Shown here: positions 57,151 through 64,000 of the stretch, piece after piece
Position numbering within the stretch: position 1 is the first letter of the stretch
Layout: every line of letters starts with the position of its first letter
Assembly (NCBI GenBank): GCA_964020975.1
Contig: OZ026628.1
Location: 14,539,079 to 14,603,078 of the forward strand
Length of the DNA: 64,000 nucleotides
Origin: Hermodice carunculata
Lineage: Eukaryota; Annelida; Polychaeta; Eunicida; Amphinomidae
Reading direction: 5' to 3'
Notes under the pieces: generated by a model
The model's input: the letters and a program-made list of their open reading frames with translations, nothing else
Database searches by the model: none
What the model was told of the DNA's origin: nothing
Position numbers and translations under genes: made by a program

Positions 57151-57611
57151 GCCTTTTGTTGATCGATCCTTTATTTCGGTTAACTTGTTCTTAATTTCTG
57201 ATGCCCTAATATGGTCGTCTTCTTGCAGTGTATCTTTAGAGAGTATATTATCTAATTTTTGTTGCGGTTCTTTTTCTTATGCACGCTGCTGAAAGATTTT
57301 ATGTTTTGCATATTTAATCGTCATACATATAATTTCGCACTTCACAGAATCCCAAAATTGCCCCTTGTCTTCCAAATCAATATATTATAATTTTCAATCC
57401 TGTATTAAATCTGTAACTTTCTGAGCATGCTCTATATCATTTAACAAGTTTGCATTGAATTTCCAAAACCCTGGTGCTCTGGTTTAAAAAAAGACTGCCT
57501 TGGAGATGTAGTGATATAAGACTATGATCAGTTTTAATTGAAGGTTTAATTTTGTCATTCTGAACATAAGAAGATAAAAAGGAAGAAATCAGCCAAAAGT
57601 CTAATCTACAT

Positions 57612-58225
57612 TCAACAAGGGGGATTTTCTGTTGCCAAGTGTATATCTAAAAATAAGGATTTCTGGGGGCGCCAAATATCTGCCAATTCTAACTGTTCCG
57701 TCAGAAAGTCCTTTATTCCTTGTCCATATTTAGACACTGATGTATAATTTTTTCTCCTTTTATCAAGGTTTGGATCTAGAACTGTATTAAAATCACCACC
57801 AATAATGATGTTTTCACCATCGTAATCTGACAATAATTCAAATAAATTTTCTAAGAAGACAATCTGTTCTTTTTCTTTATTTTTTGTGGGAGCGTATACA
57901 TTAACCAAAATAAATCTTACTTAATCAATTAAAATGTCTAGTATTAAGTATCTACCTTCAGAATCACTAATTTCTTTTTGAACTTTTTAGTCCAATTTAA
58001 CTGGCATTAGAATACACACTCCCATGCTATTGTTTGTACCATGTGAAAAGTAAATGTTTCTTCCCCATTCATTTCTCCAAACCTGTTCAACTTCAAACGT
58101 ACTGTGAGATTCTTGGAGGAAACAAATACCTTAATGAAATTTTCTGATCCAGTGGAAGACTGATCTGCGTTTAAAAGCATCTGCCAAACCTCTTATATTT
58201 AAAGAAAGAGTTAAAGTTAAAAGCC
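57612..58225 (-). pseudogene. L1-like ORF2, endonuclease domain
   Basis: The minus-strand frame 57908-57612 shows VNVYAPTKNKEKEQIVFLENL, IIIGGDFNTVLDP and LELADIWR, core motifs of the apurinic-type endonuclease of L1/Tx1 elements. Upstream, broken frames to about 58225 give SLNIRGLADAFKRRSVFHWI and the CFLQESH motif. Several stops and shifts. Confidence 0.8.
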
Positions 58226-59127
58226 ATTTAAGTCCTGGTTATGTATGTTTAATTGCCCCCAGGGAGACGGAGCCCTCCCCCGGATCCCCCACTGCATCTG
58301 AGTGCGGGGGGGGGGGGCACGGGAGGGTCAGCCTGACCGGGGGACAACTTGAACAGTATAACTGAGTTTCATTTAGTAACCAAAGCCTACTTAAACACAA
58401 CATGGGCAGCGAACAATTACCCATGTTGTGTCCAAGCAGACTTACCCAATTACATTTTCCCAAAGTTTTACTAGAAATACCATTATACATTTTTAAAGTA
58501 TCACTCCATGGTATGATGGTGTGAGAAACACTAACTAAATTGAATGTTACATGGACCCTTTCCTTGATATAGGTGCAGCAAGCAATGTATGCGCTGAAAA
58601 GACAAGAACCACAAATGTCAGCTGAATTGACACATGTTAGTTCAGCAGTTAAATACATGGTGGAGATGTCAATTATTGAAAAATACAAAACAGAGAAAAA
58701 AGATAAAGAAAATACAAAAAAGGGGAAAAACAAACATGTGGTCATGTGGGTATTTCAGCTTCAGCTGTCACATGGCCAAGCAAAATGGTGCAAAAATAAA
58801 AATAAAGTTGTCCACTTTGTGTTTGGACAAGAGAGACCTCGCTATCAGGAGAGGATCTCCAACTGGACACTTCACAAACTGAAATTATATTACATAATAA
58901 AGTTTCAATATAAAAGGAGAAACCCCTATACAAAAATAAGTTCATCATAAATCATTATATATATAACACTGGTACATCAGGAATCATTATGTTTGTATAT
59001 GACTTGCCGGTCTAAAGACTATTAAAGTCTGACCGTGAACTGAAAAAGAGATATAGTAACCATGGTAACATACACATAAATGGCTACTTATTGTTTTTTG
59101 AGGAGAAAATTCATATCTACATATGTA

Positions 59128-59128
<1 letters not shown>

Positions 59129-59178
<50 letters not shown>
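59129..59178. repeat. CAT trinucleotide microsatellite
   Basis: About 16 CAT units; same motif class (GAT on the other strand reading ATG) as the repeat at 31957-32049. Confidence 0.95.
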
Positions 59179-59180
<2 letters not shown>

Positions 59181-59959
59181 TTAACATTTAATGAATATAC
59201 AGGTTAGAATATTAAATAAGAAAATGTACGCGACAGATATATCAAAATGAACTTCTGTCGCTTTGTGTCACATTGGAGGCATGGCATATGCTGCGTATAA
59301 GTTACCAATGAAAAATTGAGACCCGGTTCATGCAGATTGACATGAGGTTAAGGGTCCTGCTTGCACTTAAATGCATGTTAGACCAAACATGCAATAATGA
59401 TGTTACAGATGTATGGCTGTATAGTTCAGACAGACATACTCCAACAAACAATTAAAACAACTTTGCCTTTGAAAGTCAGGCTTGAAACCATGAGTATGTT
59501 GGGTGCCTGACTATCGTTATTATCATATTTTGTAGCATCTTGCGTTTGGAAGATTACGTTATTGTCTCTCTTATGTGGTTAATCTACAGAATATGTACAT
59601 GTATATTAACCAGGTACAACGATTATTGATCAAAAAGTAATAATTCTTGCAATGGACCACCCTCTTACTTACATGTATTATTGGGGGGCACAATATTGCC
59701 ATCTGAATGTGTCGAGTATTCAAAGGGGGGAAGTAGTACAATCAAGCGTGTATGCTTAAATTATGTGTACATTCAATCAATCAATCTAATCAAACTTTAG
59801 GCATTTAATCAGTCAATCATAAATACATAGTTATTTATCAACATGATCGATAGTCCGTGGAATTGTAAAATGAAGAACTAAATTTGAATACATGTATGGT
59901 ACTGCTCATGTACATTTGACACCATGAAACCATTCCCTGTGTACTTAGCAATGTAAGTA

Positions 59960-60370
59960 AATACTGGAGTATGGGTATGAAATTCAACCAGACACAAGGT
60001 AGCTGTTGTAGAAGACTTCACTTGCCTACATAAAGCAATGAGGGTGCAGTATTTTTCAGCTGATGTGTAGAATAAACAGAAAATGCATTTTAAAATGAGC
60101 TTATTCAATTATACATCCATTGACCGGTACGTTGCATAGAACATGTGCACATATGTGTAGTGTGTGCGGTTTGACCTGATATTCAATAATTACTGCTCAA
60201 CAAATAATACATCTAATGTCTGGGTATGACTTTCAACCAGACAATTATTAAGGGAAACTCCACTCACTTACATAAAACAATGAGGGTACAATATTTGTCC
60301 CTCAATTTGTAGAATAGACAGAAAATGTATCTGAAATCATATGCATGTCTAATTAGACATCCTTTGTGTA
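59960..60370. repeat. Two diverged tandem copies of about 150 bp
   Basis: Copies at 59960-60110 and 60220-60370 share GGTATGA..TTCAACCAGACA, ACATAAA.CAATGAGGGT, TGTAGAATA.ACAGAAAATG and TACATCC/GACATCC words in order, about 260 bp apart. Confidence 0.7.
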
Positions 60371-61407
60371 CTATGTTGAATTGGACAGGTGATAGTGTGT
60401 TACACTCATCATTTGACCACCTATCGAGTGTCAATACACATGTGAAAGATAAACAAATATGGTGACACTCACATGGCAGTAACTTCTGTTCCTAAAAAAT
60501 AAATACATATAACCTTTAGTCCAATCATACATACATGATGATGAGGTTGGAAAGGATAAATGTTATGTGTGGTGATCGGGTAGGGAAGGAAGGGAGGAGG
60601 GAAGGAGAGGACAAAAAATGCTTTAAGAGGGATGGGCATATGTATGCTTATGTATATTTAACAATTGTTTGATATTGCTCAGACTGGTGGAAAAGAAGAG
60701 GGGAGATGGCAAACCAAAGGGGGAGTGGGCATGAGGGTAGTACTCAACCAGCTAACGTTACACCTCCCTAAACCTCTCTGCAACGGCATGAAGCACAGGC
60801 CGCCCCAACTCCCACTGCCACCAGGAGGGGGCAGCTGTTGCAGATAAGGCTGGGCTTTCCTGACCTTTCCTCGGCGTGAGTGCCCTGTACCCCATGAGGC
60901 TACCCCCTCCCCTCCCAACATCCCAGTTACAACATCTTTAAGAATTATCACCTTCGTTGTACTATGCCCAAATTACTGGAGTGTAATAAATTAAAGTGTA
61001 ATAAAGGTAAATCTGTTATTAAATCATCATTTACAATTACATCTCCCCCTCCCGCCCCTCCAACACCCTCCCTATATCTGTCTGAATATACTGGTGATCT
61101 GCTGTTATGTTTGACAAATACATGTATTTGACTCATGGATAAATTTACTCTATCGTTATACCTACAACATTTAAAAAAACCTATGTACCTTCCCTGGGTA
61201 CCTTCAAAACTGACTACTCGAATGTTATAACTTATCAAATACTTTAAAAGACAACTTTGTGCTTCACATGGGGCCGTTACTCGTAAACGATACACATTTT
61301 ACATATTATCATGTCCTGTGGCTGTTCAATGTCTATGGTCCCATTTTCAGCATTTGTTAATGTCTATGGTCTGCTTTCTGCATGTATAGCACAAGTTTTA
61401 TAGATGT

Positions 61408-62231
61408 CTATGGTCCATTTACACCAAAAAGGGAGTCAATGCTTTGTCCGTATCTGACTCTATAGGCATGATTATTTTGGTCCTTAGCAAAAATCTTCGA
61501 ATCCCAAGTCCAGCAGTCTTTGACTTTGGGGTTGTTACGGATACGATTATACACTGTGTACATGTGTTTGCTCAAATCGTCCGCAATGCCAATGCCGCTC
61601 CCCCTTAGAACTTTCCTGGCCCTCATCACTGTCATCTTTACATCCCGGTATCGGAATCTTACAATAACTGGTTTGGGCTTTGTGTTGTCAACTCCACTTT
61701 TTAACCTGTGTGCTACCTCTATGTCTCTAGGATCAAATGGTATCTTGAGCTTTTCCTTTATAAAAGTTGCCACCTTCTGTACACAGTTTTCTACTGGTTC
61801 TTGGGGTAAGCCAAAGATACGGGAGCTACACTTCCTCGAGTACTGTTCATTCTCTATTGCATGGCGTTTCACATCTTCAAGCTCCTTCTACAATAATTTA
61901 TTCTCGTCTTCAAGCGCTTTGACTCTGGCCTCTATAGGTTGAATAGTGTCCCTATAAATTTCTTTAATTCCTCCATAAGCGATGCCTTCAGGTTTGGGAA
62001 TATTTGGGCCATTTTTCCTTCAAGTACCTCCATGCTGACAGATATCTCTTCTGTAACAGATGACTCTTCTGTGACAGTCAAATCTTCAGTGTCACTGGGA
62101 TCACTCTCGGAAATACTTAACAAATGTTTGGCCCTCTTGATGTCAACTTGCGGTGAGGAACCACTAGCGGTGCTACTTGATGAGCTGTGTCTTCTATGAC
62201 GTTTTTTCGCCTTTTCTCCCTTTTCCGACAT
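61408..62231 (-). pseudogene. L1-like ORF1 protein (RNA-binding), one frameshift and one stop
   Basis: Begins MSEKGEKAKKRHRRHSSSSS, a basic Ser-rich N-terminus, then an acidic stretch and a coiled-coil-like region (ALEDENKLL, KELEDVKRH). The C-terminal part (61872-61408) shows SSRIFGLPQEPVENC, IEVAHRL, PVIVRFRYRDVKMTVMRARK and NNHAYRVRYG, the RRM-like and C-terminal domains of L1 ORF1p/Transposase_22-type proteins. The frame breaks at about 61935 and an in-frame TAG lies near 61893, both inside the coiled-coil region. The start was taken as the second ATG because the preceding five residues look like leader. Confidence 0.8.
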
Positions 62232-62514
62232 GGAAAAGGTACCCACTGTCTATAGGTATCTCTTGTTATTAAGCCGATTCTGGGACTTCAATGCTTGCAC
62301 TTAACAATGACAGGTTAAGAGGTGCAGGCCCTTTGTATATCCTAGTAGGCCAGCGGTCGCGCCTCCTTGCCCCAGGAACACTCTGGCTACCACTGCATGG
62401 CTCTATAGCTTGACCACATGATAAAGCTGGCTTCTAGCAAGGCATGGTGTAAAGTCTATGGACAATGCTCATACCTTCCCCGTCAAGTCTCTCTGCTCGT
62501 AGACTGAACTTGGT

Positions 62515-62531
62515 GAGCGGCCCCTTAGTTG
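62515..62531. repeat. 17-bp target-site duplication, right copy
   Basis: GAGCGGCCCCTTAGTTG, the partner of 56020-56036, at the 5' end of the minus-strand LINE. Confidence 0.85.
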
Positions 62532-62790
62532 AAGGCCTACCATATTCCAAAATTGGGAGTATTAAAGAGATATAAATAATTTCGAAAATGCATCTCTCCA
62601 GACCGAATTTCAAACTCTTCATTATATTGACCAGTTGCTTGAGAGTTTATAAATGTGTGATGTATTATTGGACTATTTTAGATCCAAACAAATTATTAGT
62701 CCGAGGTGCTTTTGATGGTTCACATCTTGCAACACATGACCGTGGAAGACAATAGGGGGCTGATCATTTGGATTAAATTTCCAAGATGTA
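62532..62790 (-). pseudogene. CR1-like LINE fragment at the insertion target
   Basis: Minus-strand pieces read PPIVFHGHVLQDVNHQKHLG and then FGLERCIFEIIYISLILPIL, EYG, the thumb region of a CR1-type reverse transcriptase (compare LLLGNAVI..GTSHTHLG and NTLIRLYKSMVRPILEYG in the LINE at 3.2-6.6 kb). Several frames are needed. The fragment runs into the 17-bp target duplication, so the L1-like element landed in or beside this older LINE. Confidence 0.65.
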
Positions 62791-63136
62791 AGCATTGGAT
62801 CTGTTTTTCAAAACATTAAATATCCGTACATTCATCAATCTGTCATTAAATAGGACAGACAAAATATGCCGCAGAGGCTTGAAATCATTTGTGTTTAATC
62901 TGTTGTATTTAAACAAGTACCGTTGACAACTGAGCAAACATTCATTGTTTGTGTGACTGGTGAAACTAAGTCTTCTGTTGTCAATTGCATTTTGGCACTT
63001 GCTAATCAAAAGTTTAAATTCCTCTTCAAAACTTGCATAAAGTACACCATGTGCATAACTAATTTTTTGTATAGCTTAGTTTGTGAAACTGCATAAGGCT
63101 ACTTCTTATCTTGTTAATGGTATTATATTTCAGTAT
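62791..63136. other. No gene recognised
   Basis: A 78-residue minus-strand frame (62773-63009) matches nothing I can name; possibly LINE flank. Confidence 0.3.
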
Positions 63137-63210
63137 TTTTGTCCAAAACCACTTCCTAGTCACCATTACCCTATTTTGCAGTCCAAACATTCTCCCGGTT
63201 TCATACAAGT
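63137..63210 (+). repeat. Dispersed repeat family A, copy 3 (partial)
   Basis: TTTTTGTCCAAAACCACTTC, then CTAGTCACCATTACCC, TGCAGTCCAAAC and CATACAAG align with 1640-1710. Only the first third of the family is kept. Confidence 0.6.
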
Positions 63211-63782
63211 TCCAGTGATCAAAACTACATAATGCAGTTTTCCAACAAACCCCCTTTAATTTACAGTTCTATATGGTTCTGCATGTTATCCCTGCATTGA
63301 AAATTACAAGATATTTTCAGGTATTCACGGTTACGTGTCAAGTAGTATAGTGAACGCTACAAAGCCAAAAGTTGTTGGTTGGTTTAATTTATATTACATT
63401 TGCTGTCCTTTTATATTACCTATAGCCTTTGGGATAGATTAGTGATGGGTGCACCTTAGTACATATTCGTCTCATTAGAGTAATCCAGAACCATTTTAAC
63501 TTCAAGAAACAAGAATTTAACACTTACACCAAGCTATCTTACATTGTTAAAATGAGAAATAGTTGAGCACGATTATTGGTTGAACTTTCAAATAGGAATT
63601 GAAATTTCCTGTGCAATATTCTATTTCTGACCGAGAAATTTAGAAGTTGAGCACCGACAGCAAGGTGGCATCCATCTCAGATATATATTTGCTTGTGACG
63701 TCATATCAGGACTTTCCACAGTTCATTCACCCACATGTGTGTTAAGCCAAGGAAAAGCAAGTTCAGTTTTGTCAAGCTTAAC
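63211..63782. other. No gene recognised
   Basis: AT-rich. A CRE-like TGACGTCA lies at 63696-63703, about 80 bases before the THAP-like ATG. Confidence 0.35.
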
Positions 63783-63890
63783 ATGGCTTGTTGTTGTGTG
63801 CCAATGGTTTGCTTGACTACAACCATGGATGGAGTTAGATTCTCCACACGTTCACATGATCTGCTCCTCAGGTCCTGGCCAACTCAGTAA
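63783..63890 (+). other. THAP-like zinc-finger start, truncated
   Basis: A 35-codon frame opens MACCCVPMVCLTTTMDGVRF and ends in LLLRSWPTQ then TAA. THAP domains start M..C(C)V..C with C-x(2-4)-C ligands, then a DGVSFHRFP-like strand and a conserved Trp about residue 35. Here the C-x4-C pair, DGVRF and LLRSW fit, but the FP motif is lost and the C-x2-H half is not reached. It could be the decayed first exon of a THAP gene or of a THAP-bearing transposon (P or Kolobok type). The window ends 110 bases later. Confidence 0.35.
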
Positions 63891-64000
63891 AGCTGGTGCA
63901 TGAAAGTCAGGTGAACACATTGATCTGATCAATAGAAGTTAAAGGACGAATCTTGGGATGGGCCTTATTCGGCGTCTGTATCACCATCTTTCCCAGTCAA

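Larger units (their letters stand above)
58240..61400. other. Non-LINE-like DNA between ORF1 and ORF2
   Basis: About 3.1 kb where L1-type elements usually have a short spacer. It holds a C/G-run (58302-58316), a pure CAT repeat, a pair of 150-bp tandem copies (59960-60110, 60220-60370) and no recognised coding sequence. It is probably a later insertion; its ends and any target duplication were not resolved. Confidence 0.5.
56037..62514 (-). mobile_element. L1/Tx1-like LINE, 5'-complete but internally deleted and interrupted
   Basis: On the minus strand it has a 5' leader (62514-62232), ORF1 (62231-61408), about 3.1 kb of non-LINE-like DNA (61400-58240), the ORF2 endonuclease (58225-57612), a post-endonuclease segment (57150-56941), the ORF2 C-terminus (56691-56470), and a poly-A tail (56045-56037). 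The identical 17-bp duplication on both sides shows that these limits are those of one insertion. The reverse transcriptase domain is absent: only about 250 bp separate the segments that should flank it. The element is dead in cis. Confidence 0.85.

Noticed and set aside
58239-58745. 168-residue minus-strand frame inside the L1-like element
   Set aside because: It starts in a low-complexity Phe/Ser run, contains Pro from the C-run, and has no recognisable domain.
60665-60951. Gly/Pro-rich frames near 60.8 kb
   Set aside because: They come from a locally GC-rich, purine-skewed patch, overlap on both strands and show no domain.

Overview
The window looks like repeat-dense, AT-rich intergenic or intronic DNA from an invertebrate animal, probably marine. 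The reasons are the co-occurrence of CR1-, Nimb- and L1/Tx1-type LINEs, a DIRS-like fossil, Helitron-like elements with satellite cores, short inverted-repeat transposons, and very many microsatellites, with no operons or compact genes. The species cannot be fixed from the sequence. No complete host protein-coding gene, rRNA or tRNA gene could be supported; nearly all recognisable coding sequence belongs to transposable elements.

Layout. 0.1-2.3 kb: a 54-bp minisatellite, a short inverted-repeat element, a microsatellite, a dispersed repeat and a truncated LINE tail. 3.2-7.1 kb: a nearly intact CR1-like LINE with a 2A-like DVHPNPGP motif ahead of its endonuclease and a single late stop. 7.4-14.3 kb: a diverged local repeat array. 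One unit carries an inverted-repeat transposon with poly-G ends, and a later duplicate is split by a 5.05-kb two-ORF Nimb/I-like LINE flanked by AGCTG. 17-19.2 kb: an old LINE whose tail matches the copy at 2 kb. 22.7-24.6 and 43.4-44.3 kb: two Helitron-like elements with the same hairpin-CTAG end but different tandem-repeat cores. 27.0-30.9 and 37.9-43.1 kb: two diverged, collinear, same-orientation copies of a non-coding block, the second holding an extra 1.4-kb LINE-bearing insert. 32.9-35.8 kb: a decayed minus-strand CR1 copy. 36.6-37.4 kb: a pogo/Tigger-like non-autonomous transposon. 51.5-52.2 kb: CR1 fragments in opposite orientations. 53.1-56.0 kb: a minus-strand DIRS-like fossil. 56.0-62.5 kb: a minus-strand L1/Tx1-like LINE with a 17-bp target duplication, lacking its reverse transcriptase core and holding about 3 kb of non-LINE DNA. 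62.5-64 kb: more LINE debris and a THAP-like zinc-finger start.

The genes do not form a pathway. The two best-preserved LINEs would have copied themselves; the inverted-repeat and Helitron-like elements have no visible enzyme and would have depended on enzymes encoded elsewhere. Nested insertions give a partial chronology: the local duplication at 8.4-9.1 kb predates the Nimb insertion; the 27/38-kb duplication predates the LINE insert in copy 2; and the L1-like element landed next to existing DIRS and CR1 debris. All family names are by-eye judgements from motifs, with no database search.
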